NCBI RefSeq assembly: GCF_001687605.2
Contig: NZ_CP016539.2
Span: forward strand, 1,704,501 to 1,768,500
Source: Planococcus plakortidis
GTDB lineage: Bacteria > Bacillota > Bacilli > Bacillales_A > Planococcaceae
Reading direction: 5' to 3'
DNA length: 64,000 nucleotides
The position numbers and the translations under genes were made by a program. Each line of letters opens with the position of its first letter. Position 1 is the stretch's first letter. Under the pieces are notes generated by a model. That model did no database searches. It saw only the letters and a list, made by a program, of their open reading frames with translations, and was not told where the DNA came from. This document shows positions 17,210 through 25,878 of the stretch, one piece after another.

Positions 17210-18328
17210 ATGACAACTACAACTAAAGGTTTAGAAGGTGTCGTCGCAACACAATCGGCGATCAGTTCGATCATCGATGATACCCTTACATACGTCGGCT
17301 ATAATATCGACGATCTGGCGGACAACGCCAGCTTCGAAGAAGTGATCTACCTATTGTGGCACCAGCGTTTGCCGAAGGCGGACGAACTGGCCGAGCTCAA
17401 ACAGCAGCTCGCGGACAACATGGCCGTACCGCAAGCGGTACTGGACCACTTCAAGACATACGACATCAAGAACGTCCACCCGATGGCGGCACTGCGCACT
17501 GCGGTCTCCATGCTCGGCCTCTTCGATGAAGAAGCCGAAGTGATGGAACCGGAAGCAAACTACCGCAAAGCGGTGAAGATCCAGGCGAAGATCTCGACGC
17601 TCGTGACGGCATTCGGCCGCATCCGCGCTGGGAAAGAGCCGATCCAGCCGAAAACGGACTACAGCTTCGCAGCGAACTTCCTGTACATGCTGTCCGGCGA
17701 AGAGCCAAAAGACATTGAAGTCGAAGCCTTCAACAAAGCGCTCGTGCTTCACGCAGATCACGAGCTGAACGCATCGACGTTCACGGCGCGTGTGGCGGTC
17801 GCGACCTTGTCTGACGTCTACTCCGGCGTAACCGCTGCGATCGGCGCCTTGAAAGGCCCGCTCCATGGCGGCGCTAACGAGCAGGTCATGAAGATGCTCA
17901 CGGAAATCGGCTCTGTCGACAACGTCGAGCCTGTGATCAAGGAAAAGCTTGCGAACAAAGAGAAGATCATGGGCTTCGGCCACCGTGTCTATCGCCAAGG
18001 CGACCCGCGCGCGAAACATTTGCGCGACATGTCGAAAAAGCTCACCGAGCTTCGCGGCGAATCGAAATGGTATGAAATGTCCGTGAAAATCGAGGAATTG
18101 GTGACAAGCGAAAAACCGCTTCCGCCAAACGTCGATTTCTACTCGGCATCCGTCTACCATTCGCTCGACATCGAGCACGACCTGTTCACGCCGATCTTCG
18201 CGGTCTCCCGTGCCTCGGGCTGGCTCGCGCATATCCTGGAGCAATACTCGAACAACCGCCTGATCCGCCCGCGTGCGGAATACATCGGGCCTGGCATGCA
18301 GACCTACGTGCCGGTTGAAGAACGTTAA
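17210..18328 (+). CDS. citZ: Citrate synthase
   Basis: Condenses acetyl-CoA and oxaloacetate to citrate, the entry step of the TCA cycle. The 372-residue length fits the bacillary dimeric type. Catalytic blocks are GPLHGGANEQVM (His near residue 219), GFGHRVYRQGDPRAK (His near 258) and NVDFYSASVYHSL (Asp near 308). The N-terminus, GLEGVVATQSAISSIIDDTL, is CitZ-like rather than methylcitrate-synthase-like. AAGGAG lies 9 bases before ATG 17210. Unusually it stands alone, without icd and mdh beside it. Codon third positions are much richer in G and C than in the neighbours, which creates a long false antisense frame. A cre-like site lies upstream and a strong terminator downstream. Confidence 0.96.
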   Translation: MTTTTKGLEGVVATQSAISSIIDDTLTYVGYNIDDLADNASFEEVIYLLWHQRLPKADELAELKQQLADNMAVPQAVLDHFKTYDIKNVHPMAALRTAVSMLGLFDEEAEVMEPEANYRKAVKIQAKISTLVTAFGRIRAGKEPIQPKTDYSFAANFLYMLSGEEPKDIEVEAFNKALVLHADHELNASTFTARVAVATLSDVYSGVTAAIGALKGPLHGGANEQVMKMLTEIGSVDNVEPVIKEKLANKEKIMGFGHRVYRQGDPRAKHLRDMSKKLTELRGESKWYEMSVKIEELVTSEKPLPPNVDFYSASVYHSLDIEHDLFTPIFAVSRASGWLAHILEQYSNNRLIRPRAEYIGPGMQTYVPVEER

Positions 18329-18338
18329 GTTCATCGCC

Positions 18339-18388
18339 ACAAGCTTGAGCCGTACCTTTCATTAGGTGTCTGGCTCAAGCTTTTCTAT
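18339..18388 (+). terminator. citZ terminator
   Basis: Eleven-base perfect stem AAGCTTGAGCC / GGCTCAAGCTT followed by TTCTATTT. Confidence 0.85.
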
Positions 18389-18411
18389 TTGCCCATGCCA
18401 GCCCGAGTTGG

Positions 18412-18441
18412 TTGTTTCATGTTTTTCATAGCGGCTATAAT
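18412..18441 (+). promoter_or_regulatory. SigA promoter of selO
   Basis: TTGTTT, 18 bases, TATAAT, ending 45 bases upstream of the start at 18487. Confidence 0.6.
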
Positions 18442-18486
18442 AACAGGAAAGACATGCTCTACAAATTATCGTTAGGAGGCGCTCCC

Positions 18487-19946
18487 ATGAACTACTCAAA
18501 AAGCGGCTGGAAACTGCAGAATAGCTATGCTGGCCTTCCGAAAACATTATATGCCCCGATGGAAGCCAATCCAGTTGCCTCGCCTAAATTGGTCATTGCG
18601 AATAAGGAATTGGCGAAAACACTGGGGCTGGATCCCGGCCAGCTGGACAGCCCCGAAACCCTTCAAGTATTCGCAGGCAATCGTTTTCCCGAAGGCAGCT
18701 TTCCGCTCGCCCAGGCTTATGCCGGCCACCAATTCGGCCAATTCACGATGCTCGGCGACGGGCGCGCCATCTTGATCGGAGAACAGCAGACGCCGGATGG
18801 CCGGATTCTTGATATCCAATTGAAAGGCGCCGGCATTACGCCATTCTCCAGAAGCGGGGACGGGCGCGCGGCACTTGGTCCCATGTTGCGGGAATACATC
18901 GTCAGCGAAAGCATGCATGCGCTCGGCATTCCCACGAGCCGCAGCCTGGCAGTCGCATTGACAGGCGAAAAAATCCAGCGCTACGCTGCAGAGCCCGGGG
19001 CGATTCTCACACGGGTGGCATCAAGCCATATCCGTGTCGGCACTTTTCAATTTGCGGCAAAATACCGTTCCAATGAAGATTTGAAAGCTTTGGCCGATTT
19101 TACCATCAACCGGCATTTCCCGGACATTGACGGTCCAGACCGCTATATCGAGTTATTCCGGCAGACGGCCCGGCGCCAGGCTTCACTCATTGCGAAATGG
19201 CAGCTCGTAGGTTTTGTCCACGGCGTCATGAATACCGACAACATGGCCATCAGCGGTGAAACGATCGATTATGGCCCTTGTGCTTTCCTGGACCGTTACG
19301 AGGAATCCGCGGTCTTTAGTTCGATTGATGCCGGCGGCCGCTATGCGTACCGTAACCAGCCGCTCATCGGAGGATGGAATTTGGCACGCTTTGCCGAGTC
19401 CTTATTCCCCCTCTTGGATGATCGCCCTGAAAAAGAAGCGCTTGCTTCTCTTCAGGAGATACTCCAGGAATACGTCAAGCTGCAGAAGCAATTATATATG
19501 ACTGGCATGCGCGAGAAACTGGGCTTGTTTACCGAAATGCCCGATGACGGACAATTGATCGATGAATTGCTGGAATTGATGCACGAACATCAAGCCGATT
19601 ATACCAATACATTCCGTTCGTTGACCTTCGAGGACATTGAAGAGCCCCAGTTATCGAATAGCGGATCGTTCGATTCCTGGCTCAGCCGCTGGAAGACCCG
19701 GCAACAGCAGGAAGGCCGCACAGCAGAGGAAATCCTGGATTTGATGAAAAGCCGAAACCCGGCAGTCATCCCGCGGAACCACCGCATAGAAGCTGCACTC
19801 GAAGCTGCCTTGCAAGGCGATTACGAAGTGATGGAAAAACTATTGGCCATCCTTCAAGACCCGTATGCCCACTCCAAAGAGCAGCAGCCCTATACGGCCG
19901 CTCCCCCCCTTCAACGCCGCCATACCAGACCTATTGCGGAACATGA
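18487..19946 (+). pseudogene. selO: SelO/YdiU-type protein AMPylator with a 3' frameshift
   Basis: Pseudokinase-fold enzyme that transfers AMP to proteins (SelO family). Hallmarks are AYAGHQFGQFTMLGDGRAIL near residue 76, IQLKGAGITPFSRSGDGRA near 107, GFVHGVMNTDNMAISGETIDY near 240 and the following AFLDRY. The frame stays normal up to PYTAAPP, then runs past its natural end to 20028. At 19903-19909 there is a run of seven C. With eight, the reading becomes PPPSTPPYQTYCGT followed by TGA at 19944-19946, directly before the terminator. The Cys-Gly-Thr ending is typical of the family (the Cys replaces selenocysteine). So the gene is probably intact with a one-base deletion or consensus error. 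AGGAGG precedes ATG 18487. Confidence 0.9.
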
Positions 19947-19950
19947 AAAA

Positions 19951-19980
19951 AATCCCCTGCCTGTTTATCGGCAGGGGATT
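19951..19980. terminator. Bidirectional terminator after selO
   Basis: Stem AATCCCCTGCC / GGCAGGGGATT with A and T runs on the two sides. It serves selO and the convergent gene at 20003. Confidence 0.9.
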
Positions 19981-20002
19981 TTTTGGTTGAACGCCGTTAT
20001 GG

Positions 20003-20215
20003 TCACTGTCCGTCTTTCACTTCAGTGACACTGACCATCTTGACTTCATCCATCTTGAATTGGTAATACGTGTCGTTGTCGCCGATAAATTCGCGGAAAT
20101 CATCCGCATCCAAACCGCTGACCGCTTGTTTTGGGGTATCGGCTTCTACGGTATTGACTGCCTCGACGCCAGCCCCGAAATGATAGACGACGCGGAATTT
20201 TTTTGATGCTTCCAT
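20003..20215 (-). CDS. Small protein of unknown function
   Basis: A 70-residue soluble protein (MEASKKFRVVYHFGAGVEAV, then TPKQAVSGLDADDFREFIGD, YYQFKMDEVKMVSVTEV). It has a beta-rich pattern with one helix and looks like a small single-domain protein, but I cannot name the family. GAGGAGG lies 11 bases upstream of ATG 20215. It is monocistronic: its 3' end meets the bidirectional terminator of selO. Confidence 0.75.
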   Translation of the reverse strand: MEASKKFRVVYHFGAGVEAVNTVEADTPKQAVSGLDADDFREFIGDNDTYYQFKMDEVKMVSVTEVKDGQ

Positions 20216-20349
20216 GTATGCGATTCCTCCTCAAAAAACGTGTCTTGTCTTCTTTACCCGTTTTTTCCCTATGTATTCTTCTCTTGCCAAAACAACCCGA
20301 TCTTTCTCTCCTCCTTTAAACTGCCTGTTGTCCATTCGATTGGACGATA

Positions 20350-20390
20350 AAACACCGCCCTCCTTCAGTAGTGAAGGAGGGCGGTGTTTA
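20350..20390. terminator. Bidirectional terminator
   Basis: Sixteen-base stem AAACACCGCCCTCCTTCA / TGAAGGAGGGCGGTGTTT. On the minus strand it ends the gene at 20434. Confidence 0.85.
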
Positions 20391-20433
20391 GTTTACATAA
20401 TAAAATTACCTTCTTGTGATTCCGATGTTCAGT

Positions 20434-20853
20434 TCAGCTATCGATCTTGCCATATGTGATTTCGTCCTCATCTTGGACATCGACGCCGTTCTTCACGTGG
20501 ACAATCGTCCGCAAAATCAATTTGGCATTAGCATTTTCCAGTACCCAACGCTCATCCGGCACGATTTCGAATTGCTGCATGACGGAGTTCTTCGACTTTA
20601 CAGCACCTGCAAATTCCAGGCTCTGTTTGGCAACCGGCGTTTCATAAAAATCGAAGTCACTGTCTTCCCGGTAATCTTCCACAAGCCGGATCACTTGCAG
20701 CTCGATATAGTCGATCTCCTGATCCCCGCTTCCGCCGTCCAGGTAGACCGTGCCGTTCAACGTTTCACCTTCTTCAAGATGCGGCCTCTCCACTACGGTG
20801 TCTACCTTGACCGATCCGATCCCGATCGAAGATAAAAAGTCTTTGAATTTCAT
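20434..20853 (-). CDS. Spo0M-like sporulation-control protein (short form)
   Basis: A 139-residue arrestin-like protein. The start MKFKDFLSSIGIGSVKVDTV, then LNGTVYLDGGSGDQEIDYIE and QFEIVPDERWVLENANAKL, matches the N-terminal arrestin-like domain of Spo0M. B. subtilis Spo0M is about 258 residues, so this lacks the C-terminal half; short forms appear to be a natural variant, as the gene has an ordinary stop and terminator. In B. subtilis Spo0M modulates sporulation and cell shape; the role here is unknown. GGGGG lies 11 bases upstream of ATG 20853. Confidence 0.75.
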   Translation of the reverse strand: MKFKDFLSSIGIGSVKVDTVVERPHLEEGETLNGTVYLDGGSGDQEIDYIELQVIRLVEDYREDSDFDFYETPVAKQSLEFAGAVKSKNSVMQQFEIVPDERWVLENANAKLILRTIVHVKNGVDVQDEDEITYGKIDS

Positions 20854-20920
20854 AAAAATCTATACCCCCAAATTTTGATAATTCTCCATACCACTTTCCG
20901 GCTCTCTGTAAACAGAAAAC

Positions 20921-22111
20921 TTAAAGCTCCGTGTAATCGTACTGTTTATCCAAGTCCGTTTCATACCGGTTATACCGCCGTTTGAACAGCTTGTACAGGT
21001 GGCTGATGATGACCCGCAGCAATGCGTACATCGGAATCCCCAAAATGACCCCGACGACGCCGAATAGGGAGCCGGCTGTCAACAAGACGAAAATGATCGT
21101 GACAGGATGGATGTACATCGTCTTGCCCATTACTTGCGGTGAGATTAAATTACCTTCCACCAGCTGCACGACGGTCCAGACGACCGCAAGTTTCACGAGC
21201 ATGAACGGCGAAGTGACCAGCGCGATGATCGCGGCGGGCGTTATCGCAATCGCCGGCCCGATATACGGGACGACGCTGGTGACCATGGCAAGCGCCCCGA
21301 GCAGCAGCGCATAGTCCATGCCGATGATCAAGAAGCCGATATAGACCATCACGCCGATGCAGAATGCGACGATGAGCTGCCCTTGGATATACGCGCCCAA
21401 TTGCTTGTCCGCTTCCTGCAGGACCTCTTTCGTATCCTCGCGGAATCTCGGTGGCAATAGCTTCAGGAAATAGCCTGGAAGTTTATCGCCGTCTTTCAAC
21501 AAATAGAATAGGATGAATGGGACGATGACGATCGACAGGATGACGCCGGTGATCGTTGAAATCCAGCCGGTAACACGGGTGATGATGCCCGTGACGGTCT
21601 CTTGGAGCGTATCCGCGATGCTCGTCGGCAAAGTCGCGATCAAGGCCTCGATATTGAAATTTGACTCCGTGTAATAATCCCCAAGAAACGAATTGCGCAA
21701 GAATTGGTCGATATTGTTCAATAAGCGCATGAAATAATCCGGAAATTCCTCGATCAAGTTCTGGAATTGCTCCCTCATGAACGGGAACACCAAGACACTC
21801 AATAAGGTCAGCAGCCCGATGCCTCCAAGAAAGATGATGAGGATGCCCCAGATCCTTGGGATTTTAAAGCGCTCCAGCAGCCGCAGCACGGGTCGCAATA
21901 AGTAAAACAGGATAAGCGCCAGCACGACCGGCAGGACCACCGTTTTCATGAACACGTTTAATGGATTGAAGATAAACGATACTTCCCGGAAAATGAATAC
22001 GACAAGCCCGATCAAAATTAGGATCAATAAGGTGAAAAGCGTGTTCCTCCCACCCAGAAACCGGATATAGTTGGTAGCGAAAAACGGCGGTCTATTGTCA
22101 TCTGGCGGCAT
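20921..22111 (-). CDS. AI-2E family (UPF0118/PerM-like) membrane protein
   Basis: A 396-residue polytopic protein of the AI-2E/PerM family. It has about eight helices: three at residues 20-100, then a soluble amphipathic segment (EFPDYFMRLLNNIDQFLRNS), then VPFILFYLLKDGDKLPGYFL and the conserved end with VPYIGPAIAITPAAIIAL and GNLISPQVMGKTMYIHPVTI. The family name comes from one E. coli member; substrates of bacillary members are mostly unknown, some being Na+/H+ antiporters, so quorum-signal export should not be assumed. AGAGGGG lies before ATG 22111. The LCP gene upstream is on the same strand at a 59-base distance. Confidence 0.88.
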   Translation of the reverse strand: MPPDDNRPPFFATNYIRFLGGRNTLFTLLILILIGLVVFIFREVSFIFNPLNVFMKTVVLPVVLALILFYLLRPVLRLLERFKIPRIWGILIIFLGGIGLLTLLSVLVFPFMREQFQNLIEEFPDYFMRLLNNIDQFLRNSFLGDYYTESNFNIEALIATLPTSIADTLQETVTGIITRVTGWISTITGVILSIVIVPFILFYLLKDGDKLPGYFLKLLPPRFREDTKEVLQEADKQLGAYIQGQLIVAFCIGVMVYIGFLIIGMDYALLLGALAMVTSVVPYIGPAIAITPAAIIALVTSPFMLVKLAVVWTVVQLVEGNLISPQVMGKTMYIHPVTIIFVLLTAGSLFGVVGVILGIPMYALLRVIISHLYKLFKRRYNRYETDLDKQYDYTEL

Positions 22112-22170
22112 GGAGATCCCCTCTTCTTTATATAAGCTTCTACCTATAGTTTACCATATTATCTGAATAA

Positions 22171-23115
22171 TTAGTTGAGGGGCTGGGACAAAAATTCTTC
22201 CAGCGCCCGGCGGTTTTGCTCTACATCAATTTCAAGGACCGATCCGGCTTGCGGATAATTTGCATAGCTGTATCCGCCTTCTACCGGGATGGTCAAGCGT
22301 TCGATTTCCCCGCTGCCACCCGTGCCGAGCTGTGTCGCCAATTTAATCTGGTCTACCAAAGGCATATCGGTCTGCACATAGCCTTGTGCCGCTCCTGCGA
22401 GTTTTGGCAGTTTCGGGATCGAAGACACGCTGATCAACTCATCTTTTAAGGCAGCGATGACTTGCTGCTGGCGGCGCACGCGGCCGAAGTCGCCTTCATT
22501 ATCCGAACGGAAACGCGCGTACCCGAGCAATTCCTGGCCATTCAAGTTCTGGACGCCGGGAGACAAGGTCACGCCGATTTTCTCGGACATCTCTTTTTCC
22601 ACATCGATTTCGACGCCGCCTGGCGCTGCGATATCGACGAGTGTTTCGAAACTTTGGAAATCGACGAGTGCATAATTATGGATTTCAACGCCGAACATTT
22701 CACGCAAGGTCGACGCCAGTAAATCGACGCCCCCCAAATAATAAGCGGTATTCAATTTATAGGATTGATAGCCTGGAATATCCGCATAAATATCACGCAT
22801 GAACGAAGTGATTTTCACTTCATTGTTTTCACGGTCGTGTGTCACCATCATCATCGTATCCGTCCGGGATTGCGCTTCCCCGCGCGAGTCTATCCCTAGG
22901 ACGAGGATGTTCTGGTATCCGCTATTGTCTTCGTCCCCAGCGAAAGGTTCCGGTTCAATTTCGGTTTCACCGGCAATGTCTTGCCCTTGCTGGTATTGCA
23001 TGAAAAAGTAGATTCCGGCGCCGAGCAATAAAATGATCAATAATAAGAAAAGTTTGCCTCTCGGGCGGAACCGTCTGCGCTTCCTGGTCTGTCTTGTTTC
23101 GTATTGTTCTTCCAT
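22171..23115 (-). CDS. LytR-CpsA-Psr (LCP) family glycopolymer ligase
   Basis: A 314-residue type II membrane protein. It has a short Arg-rich cytoplasmic head (TRKRRRFRPRGK), one helix (LFLLLIILLLGAGIYFFMQY) and an extracellular LCP domain from about residue 70. Family marks are NILVLGIDSRGEAQSRTDTM, ITSFMRDIYADIPGY, KLNTAYYLGG, LLGYARFRSDNEGDFGRVRR and the following QQQVIAAL. LCP enzymes attach teichoic acids or other glycopolymers to peptidoglycan. ATG 23115 has AAAGGA 11 bases upstream, which is a rather long spacing. It is divergent from msrA at 23296. Confidence 0.92.
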   Translation of the reverse strand: MEEQYETRQTRKRRRFRPRGKLFLLLIILLLGAGIYFFMQYQQGQDIAGETEIEPEPFAGDEDNSGYQNILVLGIDSRGEAQSRTDTMMMVTHDRENNEVKITSFMRDIYADIPGYQSYKLNTAYYLGGVDLLASTLREMFGVEIHNYALVDFQSFETLVDIAAPGGVEIDVEKEMSEKIGVTLSPGVQNLNGQELLGYARFRSDNEGDFGRVRRQQQVIAALKDELISVSSIPKLPKLAGAAQGYVQTDMPLVDQIKLATQLGTGGSGEIERLTIPVEGGYSYANYPQAGSVLEIDVEQNRRALEEFLSQPLN

Positions 23116-23295
23116 GATGATTACATTCCTTTCTGAGCTGTACAATTTGTTTAGACGCATATAAGGAGAAAGAAGTTTCCCCGTGCAACACGTTTTTATT
23201 GTCGGGGCAAAGCCGTAGTGGTAAAATTTTTCTTATTCCTAGGCGCTATACCGTTTCTGCGGGCCATCGCCTATTCAATGGAAGGAGGCAACCCG

Positions 23296-23826
23296 ATGTT
23301 TGAAAAAGCAACATTCGCCGGCGGCTGTTTCTGGTGCATGGTCAAGCCGTTCGATCAATTCGATGGCATTGAATCCGTCATTTCCGGATACACGGGCGGC
23401 CATTTGGCGAATCCGACATACGAACAAGTGAAAAGCGGCCATTCGGGCCATTTGGAAGCGGTCGAGATCACCTTCGACCCGGCAGTCTTCCCATACGAAC
23501 AATTACTGGATATTTTTTGGCAGCAAATCGACCCTACCGATAACGATGGGCAGTTCCAGGACCGTGGCGCTTCCTATCGCCCGGCCATATTCGTCCATAA
23601 TGAGAAGCAGCGTCAAATGGCGCTCGCTTCAAGGAAACTGCTCGACGAAAGCGGCCGCTTCCCTAAACCGGTGATCACTGAAATCCAGGATGCCGAACCT
23701 TTCTATCCGGCAGAAGAATACCACCAGGATTTTTATTTGAAAAACCCCGATCATTACGCACAGGACCGTGCCGATTCGGGGCGCGATGAATTCTTGGAAG
23801 CCGTGTGGAAGAAAGCCGACGCTTGA
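23296..23826 (+). CDS. msrA: Peptide methionine sulfoxide reductase A, first copy
   Basis: Reduces the S-form of methionine sulfoxide in proteins. The 176-residue protein has the catalytic [12 protein letters not shown] (Cys near residue 10), then [38 protein letters not shown] and [13 protein letters not shown]. The ATG at 23296 follows GAAGGAGG by 8 bases. It is not linked to an msrB; the second msrA at 48447 is. The two copies are about 60% alike by eye, so they are old paralogues rather than a recent duplication. A terminator overlaps its stop. Confidence 0.94.
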   Translation: MFEKATFAGGCFWCMVKPFDQFDGIESVISGYTGGHLANPTYEQVKSGHSGHLEAVEITFDPAVFPYEQLLDIFWQQIDPTDNDGQFQDRGASYRPAIFVHNEKQRQMALASRKLLDESGRFPKPVITEIQDAEPFYPAEEYHQDFYLKNPDHYAQDRADSGRDEFLEAVWKKADA

Positions 23827-23842
23827 TGCGCCGGCTTTTTTT
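23812..23842 (+). terminator. msrA terminator
   Basis: Stem AAAGCCG(AC)GC / GCGCCGGCTTT overlapping the stop codon, with a T run. Confidence 0.65.
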
Positions 23843-23991
23843 AAGCCCGAATATCCAGCCAACAGGTTTCCTCGCGATGTCACTGGCTCCTGATACCCCC
23901 GGGAATATTTTTATTGACAGATTATTCACTTAGTTTAAAATCAAAATCAGCGGGTCTCCCCGCCATACTGGGTCTAACAGGAGGCATTATT

Positions 23992-24291
23992 ATGCAATGG
24001 CTTAGCACATTGGATATTTTTTTCGTGCAATTGATCCTTATCCCGCCGTTTGTCATTTCACTTGGCGTCATCGCCGCACTGCTGTCCAGCCGAGTTTTCA
24101 TCGGCCCGATCGTCACGCTCATCTCAGCGCTTGAACTCAATTATTGGTATTTTTCAACCACCCTTCCGGAAGCGGACATTCCGCCGATGATGGTCGCTTA
24201 CTGGGCAATCCTGTTCCCGTTAATGTCGCTTTGTTGTTCATGGCTGGCTTTAGCCCCATCCACTAAGCAAGCGTTCAAGGTTTTCGATTAA
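23992..24291 (+). CDS. Small three-helix membrane protein of unknown function
   Basis: 99 residues with three hydrophobic helices: about 7-30 (FVQLILIPPFVISLGVIAAL), 35-58 and 70-90. ATG 23992 is fixed by AGGAGG 8 bases upstream, so the longer frame starting at 23914 is rejected. I do not recognise the family. It converges with the MFS gene and their 3' ends overlap by 17 bases, with no terminator between them. Confidence 0.75.
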   Translation: MQWLSTLDIFFVQLILIPPFVISLGVIAALLSSRVFIGPIVTLISALELNYWYFSTTLPEADIPPMMVAYWAILFPLMSLCCSWLALAPSTKQAFKVFD

Positions 24292-25453
24292 GCAAATATG
24301 CAAAGAGTACCATCAAGAAGACGAATGCCAGGAACATCCATAAAGTGATGTCGTGGTTGCCCGTCTGGTCATAAACCACTCCGATGATAAAGGGCATGAA
24401 CGCCGAAATCAAATAGCCACCCGATTGCGTCATCGCAGCCCAGCTATTTGCTTCGTCGGCCGAATTCGTTGCATCGAGCGGCAGCAATAAGGCGATCGGA
24501 AACAAGCCGCCGAGCGCCACTCCGATAAGAACGGCGGCGGGCCATACCGACCACGCCCCTGCAAACATCAATAACAGGATGCCGCCGGTGCCGAAGCCGA
24601 GCACAACCAACACCCATAAAAAGCGGTTCGGGTAACGGCTGAACAGCAGCGGGATGGAAATATTGCAGACGATCTGCACTGCCGTCATGACAGTGACGAC
24701 TGCCCCTGCAGACAGGACGCTCAAGCCTTTGTCGATGGCAATCGGCGCAAGCCATGTCAGCATCGAGAAAAAGAAAGCCGATTGGAAGCCGAAGAACAAT
24801 AGCATGTACCATGCCTTCACATTTTTCCATGGGCTTTCTGTGATCGGCAACGGATCATCCGGCATTGCTTGTGCTTGCCCTTTCGACTTCGCTTCAGGCA
24901 TTCTCAGCCATACGATCAGGGCAGCAATCGCCAAGACCGACCAGATCGCAAGCCCCGCCGGCCATCCGGCCGCTGCATAGACGATACTCGTCAATCCAGC
25001 GGCAAGTGTGGCACCAAGCCCCATGCCGAACGAATAGATGCCGATCAAGGAAGCCGTCCGGGCCGGAAAATCCCGTTTGATCATCGCAGACAGCATCGGC
25101 CCGATGATGGCGATCGCGATGCCGATGAAAAACGAACTAAGCAATAAATTGAAATAGCTCGGCCAAAAGCCGCGGCCTAACGTAAAGACGCCGATAACGG
25201 CCAATAAAAAGCCGATGGAACGCTTCAAGCCGTAACGGCGGTTGAAGACGATCGCAAACGGCGCGAACACCCCCATGCACAGTACTGGCACAGCGGTCAA
25301 TAAACTGACTTGCCCATTGGTGAGCAAGAGATCCGTCCGAATCGGATCGAGCATCGGGCCGATCGAAGAAATGGCCGGCCGCAAATTGAGCGCCACTAAA
25401 AGGATGGCGAAAATGACGCCGGTCAAAGCAGATTTATTTCCAACTTCCTTCAT
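24275..25453 (-). CDS. MFS transporter, CynX/NimT type
   Basis: A 392-residue, twelve-helix major facilitator. NLRPAISSIGPMLDPI near residue 22 is the hallmark of the CynX/NimT/YeaN branch. Other blocks are GVFAPFAIVFNRRYGLKRSI (loop 2-3), GPMLSAMIKRDFPARTASLI and LLLPLDATNSADEANSWAAM. Members are linked to cyanate or 2-nitroimidazole transport, but no cyanase gene lies here, so the substrate is unknown. It is alone, transcribed leftwards; AGAGAGAAACATG gives the ribosome site. Confidence 0.88.
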   Translation of the reverse strand: MKEVGNKSALTGVIFAILLVALNLRPAISSIGPMLDPIRTDLLLTNGQVSLLTAVPVLCMGVFAPFAIVFNRRYGLKRSIGFLLAVIGVFTLGRGFWPSYFNLLLSSFFIGIAIAIIGPMLSAMIKRDFPARTASLIGIYSFGMGLGATLAAGLTSIVYAAAGWPAGLAIWSVLAIAALIVWLRMPEAKSKGQAQAMPDDPLPITESPWKNVKAWYMLLFFGFQSAFFFSMLTWLAPIAIDKGLSVLSAGAVVTVMTAVQIVCNISIPLLFSRYPNRFLWVLVVLGFGTGGILLLMFAGAWSVWPAAVLIGVALGGLFPIALLLPLDATNSADEANSWAAMTQSGGYLISAFMPFIIGVVYDQTGNHDITLWMFLAFVFLMVLFAYLLNRKP

Positions 25454-25538
25454 GTTTCTCTCTCCTTCTCCCTCAGCACCAAACTTGTGTTCCTGCCGCT
25501 GCTTCCCTTAAAATAAGACTGGAAAGGCGGGTTGCTGG

Positions 25539-25772
25539 ATGAAGCTCATAAATTGGAGCTACGCAAAACGATACAATATTAAAGCCACTTTTGATGAATT
25601 TCCGCACGTCGTGGTGCTATTTCGCCAAATCGGGGGCTATTACTTCATTTTCTCGATGAAAGGCCTGACGCCGGAACATGTCCCGGGCAGGCGTGAATAT
25701 GTACAAATGGAATACTTGCTGAACAAAGAACTCGGCCAACTGGATGCATACCTCCGGCGAAAAAGCCGTTGA
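25539..25772 (+). CDS. Small basic protein of unknown function
   Basis: 77 residues (MKLINWSYAKRYNIKATFDE, then PHVVVLFRQIGGYYFIFSMK and REYVQMEYLLNKELGQLDAY). It is a mix of strands and helices, with no membrane helix or Cys pair. AAAGGCGGG lies upstream of ATG 25539. It sits between the divergent MFS gene and the ABC-F gene. The family is not recognised. The ABC-F gene has its own extended -10, so the two are probably not one unit. Confidence 0.65.
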   Translation: MKLINWSYAKRYNIKATFDEFPHVVVLFRQIGGYYFIFSMKGLTPEHVPGRREYVQMEYLLNKELGQLDAYLRRKSR

Positions 25773-25835
25773 GGCATTTCCTCTATTAGTTTAGCTGACA
25801 CGGGCTTTGAACGCTACCGGTTTAAGGTGTATTCG

Positions 25836-25844
25836 TGTTATACT
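25836..25844 (+). promoter_or_regulatory. Extended -10 promoter of the ABC-F gene
   Basis: TGTTATACT (TGN plus TATACT), 34 bases before the start at 25879. No good -35 is seen. Confidence 0.5.
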
Positions 25845-25878
25845 ATTCATATTGTGAATTTTAGGAGGACGAATAATA

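Noticed and set aside
17351..18340. 329-codon reading frame antisense to citZ
   Set aside because: It follows from the G/C-rich third codon positions of citZ; no ribosome site, no recognisable domain, and citZ on the other strand is a certain gene.
20921..22111. Autoinducer-2 exporter role
   Set aside because: The family name derives from one E. coli member; nothing here links the protein to AI-2.
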